A stretch of 64,000 nucleotides of DNA, from positions 186,001-250,000 of the forward strand of contig CANLVH010000002.1 in NCBI GenBank assembly GCA_947494545.1. The letters are read 5' to 3'. This document shows, one piece after another, positions 27,194 through 35,510 of this stretch. Below the pieces are notes generated by a model, which saw nothing but the letters and a program-made list of their open reading frames with translations, was not told the DNA's origin and made no database searches. Source of the DNA: an uncultured Mesonia sp. (GTDB taxonomy: Bacteria > Bacteroidota > Bacteroidia > Flavobacteriales > Flavobacteriaceae). Position 1 is the stretch's first letter, and each line of letters begins with the position of its first letter. Position numbers and translations under genes: made by a program.

Positions 27194-28315
27194 ATGACAA
27201 ATTCTGCCAAAAATAGCGCTGTTTCTTCTTTACGGAAAGATGACAAAGCCAAGAAATTCTTGATCATTCAGCAGAAAATGATTGGCGATGTGCTTACCTC
27301 AACCATTTTATGTGAAGCTATAAAAAAGGAATTTCCAACAGCAGAGGTACATTATTTGGTGAATCAGCATACGTTACCGGTTTTAGAAAACAATCCATAT
27401 ATCGATAAAAAAATAGTTATTACTGCGCTAATTGAGAAATCTGTAAAGCGATTTTATAAATTTTTATTAGGTATTAAAAATGAGGACTACGATGTAGTTA
27501 TAGATGTTTACGGAAAAATTGGGAGCACCTTAATTAGCTATTACAGCGGCGCTAAAATTAGAATTGCTTATCATAAAAAACATACTGCAATTTTTTATAC
27601 ACATATAATTTCCCGTTTAAAAAAACCAAAAAACCAAGCGAGTTTAGCTATCGAAAATAGGTTGAAACTGTTAGAACCTTTAGGCATAAGCTTTCAAAAC
27701 CTTGAACCAAAAATTTATTTAACTACTCCCGAAAAAGAAAATGCTAAACAGTTTTTAAAAGACTCCGGTTTAAAGCTTTCCAAACCTATTGTTATGATAA
27801 GTGTTTTGGGCAGCGGACCGCAAAAAACCTATCCGCCGCAATATATGGCGAAACTTTTAGATAGTTTGGTTTCCAATTGGCCAGAAGTACAACTACTCTT
27901 TAATTATATTCCTAAACAACGCGAAGAGGCATTAGCAATCTATTCCGCTACGACGGAAAAAACCCAAAAACATATTTATTTTGAAGTTTTTGGTAAAAGT
28001 TTACGCGAATTTTTGGCAATTACGCATTTTTGCAAAGTGGTAATTGGTAACGAAGGTGGCGCTAATAATATGGCAAAAGCTTTGGGCGTGCCTACTTTTT
28101 CTATTTTTGCCCCGTATTTAAACAAGCAAAATTGGTTTGGTAAAACGGAAGAAAATAAACACGTTGCCAAGCATTTATCAGAATTTATTTCCTTTACGGA
28201 AGAAGACGTAAAAAAGAGCAAAAAAAATCCGCAAGCCTATTACCAAGCTTTTAAGCCGGAATTTTTAAAAAAAGACCTGCAGCATTTTATAGAAAAATTA
28301 AAAAATGAAGTATAA
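27194..28315 (+). CDS. Glycosyltransferase family 9 (heptosyltransferase-like)
   Basis: 373 residues. GT9/heptosyltransferase features: FLIIQQKMIGDVLTSTILCE (about residues 22-41, after a basic leader), VHYLVNQHTLPVLENNPYID, then the C-terminal nucleotide-sugar domain with KVVIGNEGGANNMAKALGVP (about 280-299), equivalent to the GNDxGxxHxAxA motif. Such enzymes add sugars to the LPS inner core at the cytoplasmic face. It is first in the surface-glycan cluster and overlaps the next gene by 11 bases. Confidence 0.85.
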   Translation: MTNSAKNSAVSSLRKDDKAKKFLIIQQKMIGDVLTSTILCEAIKKEFPTAEVHYLVNQHTLPVLENNPYIDKKIVITALIEKSVKRFYKFLLGIKNEDYDVVIDVYGKIGSTLISYYSGAKIRIAYHKKHTAIFYTHIISRLKKPKNQASLAIENRLKLLEPLGISFQNLEPKIYLTTPEKENAKQFLKDSGLKLSKPIVMISVLGSGPQKTYPPQYMAKLLDSLVSNWPEVQLLFNYIPKQREEALAIYSATTEKTQKHIYFEVFGKSLREFLAITHFCKVVIGNEGGANNMAKALGVPTFSIFAPYLNKQNWFGKTEENKHVAKHLSEFISFTEEDVKKSKKNPQAYYQAFKPEFLKKDLQHFIEKLKNEV

Positions 28316-29384
28316 ATTTTTAATCTACATTTCTTACAGTTATGCCGTACCAATTGGCGAACCATTAGAAAAAGAAATTTTAAACCAAGGCTATGATGTA
28401 AAATGGTTTAGCGAGCTGGAAGATGGTAAAAACGCCTTGTCTCGCAAAGAAAATGTCTTGAATATTAAGCAAGCTGTTGCCTACCAACCGCACATTGTTT
28501 TAACGGCCACAGACGATGTAGCCGACTTTTTAACCGGAATAAAAGTTCAGATTTTTCACGGTTTTTTTGCACAAAAACGGCCGGGTAAAAATAATACCTT
28601 TTACCACTTTCGCATTCGGGAGTTTTTTGATTTATATTGTACCCAAGGCCCAAACACTACTAGGGTATTTCAAGAAAAAGCTAAGCAATATGGGTTTTTC
28701 CGGGTGGCAGAAACCGGCTGGAGCAAGGTAGATCCGCTTTTTCCGTTAGCAGAAAAATCACCAGGCAAGATTCCAACGGTAATGATTGCTTCTACGTTTA
28801 GCAAGAAATTAAGTTTGGCGTATAACCAAGAGGTTTTTGATGTTATAAAAGAATTATCTACTTCTGGCAGCTATAATTTTAAAATGGTTTTACATCCCAA
28901 ACTTCCTACAGAAATTAAAGAAAAATGGAAAAACCTAAGCGGCGATAATTTTACGTATTATAATACAACAGATTTAATTCCGCTGTTTAAACAGGCAGAT
29001 TTTATGTTTGCAGATACCACTTCTGCCATTCAGGAATTTATTTTGCAGAAAAAAACCGTAGTAACCTTTAGACACACAATAGAGCACGATTATTTACTTA
29101 ATGTTACCGCCGCAAAAAACATCCGTAAAGCTTTTGAAAAAGCTACAAATCCTTCTAAACAATTACTGCAAAATATAGAAAATTTTATCACTGAATTGCA
29201 TCCTTATTATGACGGAGAATCGAGTGCGAGGGTTATAAATGCCTGCATTAACTTCTTACATTCTGATAAATCTGATTTAAAACCAAAACCTGCCAATTTT
29301 TTACGAAAATATAAGGTTAGAAAACGGTTGGGGTATTTTCCGTTAAAGACGTATAACAAGGCTTTTCATATAGAAAAACCTTAA
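28305..29384 (+). CDS. CDP-glycerol glycerophosphotransferase-like protein
   Basis: 359 residues with a GT-B layout. The C-terminal half has VLHPKLP (about 205) and ADFMFADTTSAIQEFILQKK (about 229-248), the counterpart of the TagB/TagF ADLLITDYSS motif, followed by VVTFRHTIEHDYL. TagF-type enzymes transfer glycerol phosphate in Gram-positive wall teichoic acids; relatives in Gram-negatives decorate capsule or O-antigen. Here I infer transfer of an alditol-phosphate or sugar onto LPS. It is translationally coupled to the GT9 gene. Confidence 0.65.
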   Translation: MKYKFLIYISYSYAVPIGEPLEKEILNQGYDVKWFSELEDGKNALSRKENVLNIKQAVAYQPHIVLTATDDVADFLTGIKVQIFHGFFAQKRPGKNNTFYHFRIREFFDLYCTQGPNTTRVFQEKAKQYGFFRVAETGWSKVDPLFPLAEKSPGKIPTVMIASTFSKKLSLAYNQEVFDVIKELSTSGSYNFKMVLHPKLPTEIKEKWKNLSGDNFTYYNTTDLIPLFKQADFMFADTTSAIQEFILQKKTVVTFRHTIEHDYLLNVTAAKNIRKAFEKATNPSKQLLQNIENFITELHPYYDGESSARVINACINFLHSDKSDLKPKPANFLRKYKVRKRLGYFPLKTYNKAFHIEKP

Positions 29385-29414
29385 TTTGCTTTAAATCAGC
29401 GTGTGATCAGAGGC

Positions 29415-29436
29415 GTCTCGACTGCGCTCGACGTGA
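29415..29436. repeat. Dispersed flavobacterial intergenic repeat, copy 2
   Basis: GTCTCGACTGCGCTCGACGT with a palindrome-like core. It shares TCGACTGCGCTC with the copy at 23387. It lies in the 88-base gap between two convergent glycan genes, where it could also act in termination. Confidence 0.6.
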
Positions 29437-29472
29437 CAATGTGATTATGAATTGGTGATTTTAAAAATTAAG

Positions 29473-30294
29473 CTACAAAGTCTTAATCCCGTAAGCCGTG
29501 GTAACACACTTTTGCTTTTTAGTGTTTTTTCTAATCGCATTATTTTTCTGTAAACTTTCTTCGTTTTTATACGGGCGTTCGTGGTATAAATGCAAACAAA
29601 TTAAACTGTAACGCGCTTGTATGAAATGATACCCGGCATTTTGTAAACGCTCGCCAATTTCGCGATCTTCGCCGCCGTATTCCATACGCTCGTCAAAACC
29701 GTTTACTTCTAATATGGCAGATTTTTCTCCGGAAACATTCATTCCGTCAAAAGTGGCTTTAGTGGGTGTAAATTGGTTTAGCAGTTTTTCTTTTAGGCCG
29801 CGGGAAGTAAGCTTGTTTACTTTAAACGATTTCTTTACACCATTTTCTAAAAGCCAATTTGCATCAAAACAAATTTGAGTTTCTAAATGGTTTTTTTCGA
29901 TTAAATCGGAAGTTTTCTGGGGTAACTTAAAATAACCTCCGGAGAGAAAGCAATTTTCCTTGCTTAAAAGCAAGTGTTTTTCAACAAAATCTTTCCGCGC
30001 CAAGCAATCGCCATCCGTAAATATTAAATAATCGCTTTGTGTTTTTATAATTGCTTTGTTGAGAATGCTGGTTTTTCTGAAACCCTTATCGGCGTGCCAA
30101 ACGTGGCAGATAGTTAGAGGTGAATTTGCTTTAAACTCATTTATAAGTTTTTCGGTTTCTTTGCTGGAGCCATCATCTGCAATGATAATTTCAAAGTTTT
30201 TTTCGGTTTGGAAAGTGTAACTCCATAAAACCTTACGCAACCATTCGGGTTGGTTGTACGTACTAATAATTACCGATGCTTTAAATCTGCTCAT
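29473..30294 (-). CDS. Glycosyltransferase family 2 with galactosyltransferase-type C-terminus
   Basis: 273 residues from the ATG at 30294. The GT2 fold opens SVIISTYNQPEWLRKVL with DDGSS (about residues 36-40) and DGDCLARKDF (about 91-100) as the metal-binding DxD. The C-terminal part has GFDERMEYGGEDREIGERL (about 210-228), the glyco_transf_7C signature. A predicted cytosolic sugar transferase of the surface-glycan cluster. It runs opposite to its neighbours. Upstream, a promoter at 30300-30307 leaves almost no leader. Confidence 0.88.
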   Translation of the reverse strand: MSRFKASVIISTYNQPEWLRKVLWSYTFQTEKNFEIIIADDGSSKETEKLINEFKANSPLTICHVWHADKGFRKTSILNKAIIKTQSDYLIFTDGDCLARKDFVEKHLLLSKENCFLSGGYFKLPQKTSDLIEKNHLETQICFDANWLLENGVKKSFKVNKLTSRGLKEKLLNQFTPTKATFDGMNVSGEKSAILEVNGFDERMEYGGEDREIGERLQNAGYHFIQARYSLICLHLYHERPYKNEESLQKNNAIRKNTKKQKCVTTAYGIKTL

Positions 30295-30299
30295 TCCCA

Positions 30300-30307
30300 C
30301 AAAAATA
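30300..30307 (-). promoter_or_regulatory. Promoter -7 element, TATTTTTG on the minus strand
   Basis: Exact TAnnTTTG match whose downstream edge is 6 bases from the GT2 ATG at 30294. Transcription would begin at or beside the start codon, suggesting a leaderless mRNA. Confidence 0.5.
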
Positions 30308-30335
30308 GTATTTTTACGCATATTTTGAAGTGAAA

Positions 30336-31094
30336 ATGAAAAAAGTATCTGCCGTAATAATTACCTATAACGAAGCGAGAAATATAGAAGCTTGTTTGGC
30401 TTCTTTAACACCGGTAGCAGATGAAATTGTTGTGGTAGACTCCTACTCTACAGATGCTACGCCAGAAATTTGTAAAAAGTTAAATGTAAAATTTATCGAG
30501 CAAGCGTTTTTGGGTTATGTAGAACAAAAAAACTTTGCTATGCAACAAGCCAAGTACGATTATGTTGTTTCTTTAGACGGTGATGAGAGTTTATCTAAAC
30601 AACTGCAAGAAAGCATTTTGGCAGTTAAAAATAATTGGCAAAAAGACGGTTATTATTGCAATCGTTTTAATAATTTTTGCGGTCAGTGGATAAAACATTC
30701 GGATTGGTATCCCAACAAAAAATTACGGGTTTTTGACCGCAGGAAAGCTACTTGGGCAGGAATAAATCCGCACGATCATATAGAATTAAAAAGAGGTGCC
30801 AAAGCAGGTAATTTAAAAGGCGATATTTTACATTATACTTACCAAAGCTATTCAGAATTCAACCAAAAAATCGACTATTTTTCGAGTATTGCAGCAAAGG
30901 CTTATTATAAATTGGGTAAAAAATCGCCTTGGCATAAAAGTGTTATAAATCCGTCTTGGGCTTTTTTTAAAGCCTATTTTTTGCGTTTAGGATTTTTAGA
31001 CGGCTACAACGGTTTTGTTATTTGCGTGCAAACCGCCAATATTACCTTTCTAAAATATAGCAAGTTGCGGGAATTGTGGGAAAATAAGTCTTAA
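30336..31094 (+). CDS. Glycosyltransferase family 2 (WaaE/KdtX-like)
   Basis: 252 residues from the ATG at 30336 (a GTG two codons earlier is possible). Opening SAVIITYNEARNIEACLASL with DEIVVVDSYSTDATPEI (about residues 28-44) and SLDGDES (about 84-90) matches the WaaE/KdtX group of GT2 enzymes, which add glucose to the LPS core. GRWAGINPHDHIELKRG-like text (WAGINPHDHIELKRG) and a hydrophobic C-terminal patch (PSWAFFKAYFLRLGF) suggest membrane association. It ends 3 bases before the convergent Kdo-kinase-like gene. Confidence 0.87.
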   Translation: MKKVSAVIITYNEARNIEACLASLTPVADEIVVVDSYSTDATPEICKKLNVKFIEQAFLGYVEQKNFAMQQAKYDYVVSLDGDESLSKQLQESILAVKNNWQKDGYYCNRFNNFCGQWIKHSDWYPNKKLRVFDRRKATWAGINPHDHIELKRGAKAGNLKGDILHYTYQSYSEFNQKIDYFSSIAAKAYYKLGKKSPWHKSVINPSWAFFKAYFLRLGFLDGYNGFVICVQTANITFLKYSKLRELWENKS

Positions 31095-31097
31095 GCA

Positions 31098-31865
31098 TTA
31101 CTTTTTCCAAAACTTAATTTTCTTCTTTAAACGCTTTTTACTGTGGTATTTTTCTTGAAAAGCTTCGGTTTCTTGCCACATTAGATCAAACACTTTTTGG
31201 TAAGGTTCTTTTATGCATTTGGCATACTCATCACTCATAATTTCAACCATTTTTTTATGAATGGTTAATCGAGAGAAATTTTTGATACGCTCTTCAAAAC
31301 TTAAGTTTTTAAACTGCATCCGGTTTAAATCTACCAAGTAGAAAGAATAGCCTTCTTTTTCTATTTTTATTAAAGTATTACCTGGCGAATGATCTAAAAA
31401 TAAAACTTGATTTTCGTGTAGCTTGTACGTAAAACGCGTAAAGGCGCGCAAAATTTCTTCGTAATTAGGAATAGTGAAATCTTTTGTCAAATCGCGATAG
31501 GTGTAATCTGCCTCTAAATGCTCGCAGATGTAAAAACTTTCTTTAAATAAAAAATTACTAGGATGTTCTATATAAGCAATAGGTTGCGGCGTGCCAATAT
31601 TAAAGCCTTGCAAAATATTAGCATACTCAAAAGAACGCTGCGCTTTACTTTTTCTAAAATGTTTGTAGGCAATTTGATTAACAAGATTAGGAACTTTAAA
31701 AGCCTTAACGTTGATACGCATTCCGTTAGAGAGTAAAAAAGTTTTTAGCGTATTGCGTTCACCGCCGGAAATAATTTTTCCTTGTTTATTGAAATTATTA
31801 AGAAGTTGCTTAATTTCATTTTCATAAGCGGTAAACTTCTGGTGAAAAACACTTATTTCTCTCAT
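31098..31865 (-). CDS. Lipopolysaccharide (Kdo/WaaP-type) kinase-like protein
   Basis: 255 residues with a protein-kinase-like fold. Visible pieces are KAFKVPNLVNQIAYKHFRKS near residue 55, ICEHLEADYTYRDL as the hinge, FLDHSPGNTLI as the catalytic loop (about 157-167) and YLVDLNRMQF as the metal-binding Asp (about 177-186). The catalytic loop keeps the Asp and Asn but has Phe where HxD kinases have His. Relatives phosphorylate Kdo or heptose in the LPS inner core. It sits among LPS glycosyltransferases and has a divergent promoter pair upstream. Confidence 0.82.
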   Translation of the reverse strand: MREISVFHQKFTAYENEIKQLLNNFNKQGKIISGGERNTLKTFLLSNGMRINVKAFKVPNLVNQIAYKHFRKSKAQRSFEYANILQGFNIGTPQPIAYIEHPSNFLFKESFYICEHLEADYTYRDLTKDFTIPNYEEILRAFTRFTYKLHENQVLFLDHSPGNTLIKIEKEGYSFYLVDLNRMQFKNLSFEERIKNFSRLTIHKKMVEIMSDEYAKCIKEPYQKVFDLMWQETEAFQEKYHSKKRLKKKIKFWKK

Positions 31866-31890
31866 ACAGATTACTCTTTATTCTGGGTAA

Positions 31891-31898
31891 CAAAAGTA
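31891..31898 (-). promoter_or_regulatory. Promoter -7 element, TACTTTTG on the minus strand
   Basis: Exact TAnnTTTG match 25 bases upstream of the LPS kinase ATG (31865). It is back to back with the plus-strand element at 31912. Confidence 0.55.
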
Positions 31899-31911
31899 TA
31901 AATTTAAACCG

Positions 31912-31919
31912 TATATTTG
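31912..31919 (+). promoter_or_regulatory. Promoter -7 element, TATATTTG
   Basis: Exact TAnnTTTG match 25 bases before the ATG at 31945; it would drive the run of genes from the GT4 onward. Confidence 0.6.
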
Positions 31920-31944
31920 CGCACCGTAACAGCTTATTGCCCTT

Positions 31945-33003
31945 ATGCACAAGCAAACCGTATATATTTTACATAAAAATGGTGCCGACAGCCATTATAT
32001 TGGTCTGCGTTATTTACTGGAACAAAACAATATGATTTTGAAATATCGTGAGTTTTCGGTAGTTGGAAAAATGGTTAAAGCTGTAAAAAAAACCGACTGG
32101 CAAAGTTTTAAAAAGCAATGGATTAATTTGTTCTTTTTACTTAGTTTGCTTTTCCGTAAAGAGAAAAAAGTAGTTTTAGGCATTGCGCCTTTTGATAAAA
32201 AATTAAAAAGATTATTACCCGTTTTAAAAAACCATCAAGTTTATTACCACACCTCTTGGACTTGTTGGGATAAAAGTTTTCATCCGAAAAGAAATAAGAG
32301 TGAAAAAATTTTTAAGGTTTGGCAAGGTTTTTTAGAACAACAAACCAAACATATTTTTTGTGTCTCAAAAACCAGTAAAAAATCTCTTTTAGCAAATTAT
32401 AACATACCGTCAGAAAAAATAAGTCCGGTTTTTCATAGCATAAACCCTAAGTTTTTTAAAAAAACAACAAAATCAAAAAAACCAAAAAGCTTTATATATA
32501 TTGGCAGAATGCTTCCTGAAAAAGGCGTGGAAGAACTGCTTAATTTTTTCGCTGCAGCGGAAAATAAACATTTGCAATTAACTTTAATAGGTAGCGGAAA
32601 ATTAGAAGATGTAGTACAAGAAACCGCTAAAAATAATTCTAATATTACTTATAAATCGCATATCTTAGAAAAGCACAAACTTTTAGAAGTTCTTAGTAAA
32701 CACCAATTTTTATTATTAAACTCTAAAAAAACCAAAAAATGGGAAGAACTTTTTGGTATGGTTCTTATAGAAGCAATGGCGCAAGGTGTAATACCAATTG
32801 CAGCAAATCATTCTGGCCCTAAAGAAATAATTACCAAAGAAACAGGTATTTTATTTACAGAAGGTAATATAAAAGAAGCTATTTTCAAAGCTTTAGAGAC
32901 GCCACCAGAAGTGTTTAAAGAATTAGAAAAAAATACCAGAGAAGAAGCTAAAAACTTTTCAGTTAAAAAAATTGCTTTAAATTGGCAACCCATTTTAGAT
33001 TAA
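31945..33003 (+). CDS. Glycosyltransferase family 4
   Basis: 352 residues, GT-B fold. The C-terminal nucleotide-sugar half is typical: SFIYIGRMLPEKGVEELL (about residues 182-199), LTLIGSGKLED, and MVLIEAMAQGVIPIAANHSG (about 272-291) with the retaining-GT ExxxxxxxE-type glutamates. The N-terminal acceptor half is divergent, with HTSWTCWDKSF. It heads a tight run of three transferases (1-base gap to the next) and probably extends LPS or O-antigen. Confidence 0.87.
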   Translation: MHKQTVYILHKNGADSHYIGLRYLLEQNNMILKYREFSVVGKMVKAVKKTDWQSFKKQWINLFFLLSLLFRKEKKVVLGIAPFDKKLKRLLPVLKNHQVYYHTSWTCWDKSFHPKRNKSEKIFKVWQGFLEQQTKHIFCVSKTSKKSLLANYNIPSEKISPVFHSINPKFFKKTTKSKKPKSFIYIGRMLPEKGVEELLNFFAAAENKHLQLTLIGSGKLEDVVQETAKNNSNITYKSHILEKHKLLEVLSKHQFLLLNSKKTKKWEELFGMVLIEAMAQGVIPIAANHSGPKEIITKETGILFTEGNIKEAIFKALETPPEVFKELEKNTREEAKNFSVKKIALNWQPILD

Positions 33004-33004
33004 A

Positions 33005-33934
33005 ATGATAGACGTTTCCTGCATTATAATAAACTATAATACTGCTAATTTTACTATTGCAGCTACCAAATCTATTTTAGATATGCACGACGCCAGTCGT
33101 ACTTTAGAAATTGTTGTGGTAGATAATGCATCTAAAAAAGGAGAATTTGAGCGTTTAAAAAATGCTTTAAGTAAAGAAAAGCAAGTAAAACTGGTACGCA
33201 GTAAAATAAATACCGGTTTTGGAGGTGGTAATATGATTGGCGTAAATAACGCTAGCAAAGCAAGATATTATGCGTTTATAAATAACGATACTTTACAGGT
33301 TTCTAAAAATTGTTTATGGCGTTTGTTAGAATTTATGCAGGGTCAAAATGATGCTGCTATTTGTTCACCACAAATGCTAGACGAGAATAAAAACTTTATG
33401 GTAAGTATAGACCATTTTTCTAGTTTAGGCAGAGAGATCTTACGAAGACCGTTATTAGAAAAGTTATTTCCTAAAACTTATTTAAATCGTAAAATTCGTT
33501 ATAAAAAACCTATCAAAGTACATTATGTACAAGGTGCATTTATGTTTTGCGATGCAAAGACTTTTAATCTAGCTGGCGGTTTTGACACCAATCTTTTTTT
33601 ATACTATGAAGAATCTGACCTTAGTAGACGCATTTTAAAAAACTTTGGAAAACATTCTTATTTGGTACCGAATTTAGAGTACATTCATTACAAAAGTAAG
33701 AGCACCCAGAAAAATATAACTATTAAAATAGAACAGAAAATATCTCTGCTTTATTATATTAGAAAACATTACGGTTTTTGGCAGCATAAAATTTTGCTAA
33801 CGTATTACCTTATTCGTTACTTTTTTAGCTCTATTTTAAAGCCCAAATATTGGCGATTATTTGGTATATTTTTAATTGGTGCGCCGCTTAGCAAATCTTT
33901 AAAAATGCAACAACAAATACATGAAGAAGTTTAA
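33005..33934 (+). CDS. Glycosyltransferase family 2 (rhamnosyltransferase-like)
   Basis: 309 residues. GT2 features: SCIIINYNTANFTIAATKSI, EIVVVDNASKKGEF (about residues 35-48), NTGFGGGNMIGVNNA (about 71-85) and FINNDT (about 92-97, the DxD equivalent). GGFDTNLFLYYEESDLSRRI (about 191-210) is the acceptor-loop motif of the WbbL rhamnosyltransferase group. The basic, hydrophobic C-terminus suggests inner-membrane association. The downstream gene overlaps by 14 bases. Confidence 0.88.
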   Translation: MIDVSCIIINYNTANFTIAATKSILDMHDASRTLEIVVVDNASKKGEFERLKNALSKEKQVKLVRSKINTGFGGGNMIGVNNASKARYYAFINNDTLQVSKNCLWRLLEFMQGQNDAAICSPQMLDENKNFMVSIDHFSSLGREILRRPLLEKLFPKTYLNRKIRYKKPIKVHYVQGAFMFCDAKTFNLAGGFDTNLFLYYEESDLSRRILKNFGKHSYLVPNLEYIHYKSKSTQKNITIKIEQKISLLYYIRKHYGFWQHKILLTYYLIRYFFSSILKPKYWRLFGIFLIGAPLSKSLKMQQQIHEEV

Positions 33935-34643
33935 AAATAAAATCGCGCAGTTTCTTCGCTTGTTTTCTTCTGTACCTAAAGATTATAAGAAAACTCCAAT
34001 TTTTATTAATAATTATAATCGTTTAGATACGCTACAACAGCTTTTAGAAAGCTTAGAAAGCCGCGGTTATACCAATCTACATATTTTAGATAACCAATCT
34101 ACTTATTTGCCTTTATTAGAATTTTACGATAAAACTTCTTACAAAGTACATTTTTTAAAGAAAAATTACGGCTCTAAAGCTTTTTGGAAAAGTAATCTAT
34201 GGTTAAATTATATGCATTCTTATTTTGTTTATACAGACTCTGATGTAGTGCCGGTAGAAGAATGTCCGTCAGATTTCTTAAACTACTTTTACAGTTTATT
34301 AAAAAAGCATCCGCAAGTGCATAAAGTAGGTTTTTCTTTACGGATAGATGACCTGCCAGATTCTTTTAGAAATAAAGAAAAAGTAATAAACTGGGAAAAA
34401 AACTACTACAATAAAACCTTGGAAGAAAATGTTTACTTAGCTCCAATAGATACCACTTTTGCTTTATACAGACCTTTTTCTAAAGCGGGAAAAAGAAGTG
34501 GCGCAACACCTATTATTCGCACCGGCTTTCCTTACCAAGCCAGACATTTACCTTGGTATATAGATAGTGATAATTTGAGTGAAGAAGAAAAATATTACCA
34601 AAAATCCATACAAACCAGAACCCACTGGACTCGTCAACATTAA
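33921..34643 (+). CDS. Small glycosyltransferase family 2-like protein
   Basis: 240 residues. GT-A type features: PIFINNYNRLDTLQQLLESL (about residues 25-44), LHILDNQST, and YFVYTDSDVVPVEECP (about 103-118) with a DSD metal site. The C-terminal half (FALYRPFSKAGKRSGATPI) has the look of a sugar-donor/acceptor loop of this small family. It overlaps the preceding GT2 by 14 bases and ends 5 bases before the threonylcarbamoyl-AMP synthase gene, which is probably cotranscribed by location only. Confidence 0.75.
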   Translation: MKKFKNKIAQFLRLFSSVPKDYKKTPIFINNYNRLDTLQQLLESLESRGYTNLHILDNQSTYLPLLEFYDKTSYKVHFLKKNYGSKAFWKSNLWLNYMHSYFVYTDSDVVPVEECPSDFLNYFYSLLKKHPQVHKVGFSLRIDDLPDSFRNKEKVINWEKNYYNKTLEENVYLAPIDTTFALYRPFSKAGKRSGATPIIRTGFPYQARHLPWYIDSDNLSEEEKYYQKSIQTRTHWTRQH

Positions 34644-34648
34644 AAATT

Positions 34649-35206
34649 ATGAAAGAAACCATACAACAAGCTATACATATTCTTAAAAAAGGCGGACTTA
34701 TACTCTACCCCACAGATACCGTTTGGGGTATTGGTTGCGATGCTACCAATGCAGACGCCGTAGATAAAATTTACGCTCTAAAACAACGCCAAGAAGAAAA
34801 AGCAATGATTTGTCTGGTGTCTGATTTTAAAATGCTGAACCAATTTGTAGAAAATGTGCCAGAAGTGGCATACGATATTTTAAAATATGCTGCCAAGCCC
34901 ACCACAATTGTCTACGACGATCCTATTAGGGTAGCAGAAAATGTTGTGGGCAAAGATAATACGTTAGGCATTCGGGTGTGTAAAGATAAATTCTGCAATC
35001 AGCTTATCCGGAAATTTAGAAAACCTATTGTTTCTACATCGGCCAATTTTAGTGGTCAAGCAACTCCAAAAATTTTTCAGCAAATAGATCCTAAAATAAT
35101 CGAAGCCGTAGATTATGTGGTAGAAGGTAACAAAAACAAACCCGGAAAACCTTCTGCAATTATTAAATTAAGCCTTGACGGAAAAGTTACGGTAATTAGA
35201 AAGTAG
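34649..35206 (+). CDS. L-threonylcarbamoyladenylate synthase (Sua5/YrdC/YciO family)
   Basis: 185 residues of a YrdC domain: KKGGLILYPTDTVWGIGCDA (about residues 12-31), KQRQEEKAMICLVSDF with the Lys/Arg pair, NTLGIRVCKD and STSANFSGQATP (about 130-141). It makes threonylcarbamoyl-AMP for the t6A37 modification of tRNAs. Length corresponds to the TsaC form without the Sua5 C-terminal domain. YciO paralogues look similar, so the exact role is slightly uncertain. Confidence 0.88.
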   Translation: MKETIQQAIHILKKGGLILYPTDTVWGIGCDATNADAVDKIYALKQRQEEKAMICLVSDFKMLNQFVENVPEVAYDILKYAAKPTTIVYDDPIRVAENVVGKDNTLGIRVCKDKFCNQLIRKFRKPIVSTSANFSGQATPKIFQQIDPKIIEAVDYVVEGNKNKPGKPSAIIKLSLDGKVTVIRK

Positions 35207-35510
35207 TTTTTAAAATTACACGCAAAATTCATTCAATCTCTAATGCTCCAATAGTATTTTGGAATAAAAAAGAGAAATAAACCTATTTATTTAAGCTCTT
35301 AAGAATACTCCCGTAAAAGTTTACTTAAAATAAATAAGCATGCTATTTTTGCAGTCAGAAAAACAGAATAGGTTTGTCTTTAAAAACCGCTGTTGTTTCT
35401 TCTGGTTTTAGCAAAAAATAGAATGAAAAATCCTGTTTTTTTGCTGTAGCGGAAAAAACACGGCAATTACTTTTTTTAGATAAAACTTTATAACAAAAGG
35501 ATTTCTACCC
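35207..35510. other. 304-base intergenic stretch with promoter and hairpin leader
   Basis: No gene seen. It contains a -7 element TATTTTTG (35344-35351) and, in the leader that follows, nested arms CCGCT (35387-35391)/AGCGG (35448-35452) around AGCAAAAAA (35410-35418)/TTTTTTTGCT (35436-35445). The phrase GTAGCGGAAAA after the inner hairpin resembles a phrase in the structured element at 24333-24437. Confidence 0.5.
35344..35351 (+). promoter_or_regulatory. Promoter -7 element upstream of cca, TATTTTTG
   Basis: Exact TAnnTTTG match about 160 bases before the GTG start of cca, giving an unusually long structured leader for this genome. Confidence 0.45.
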
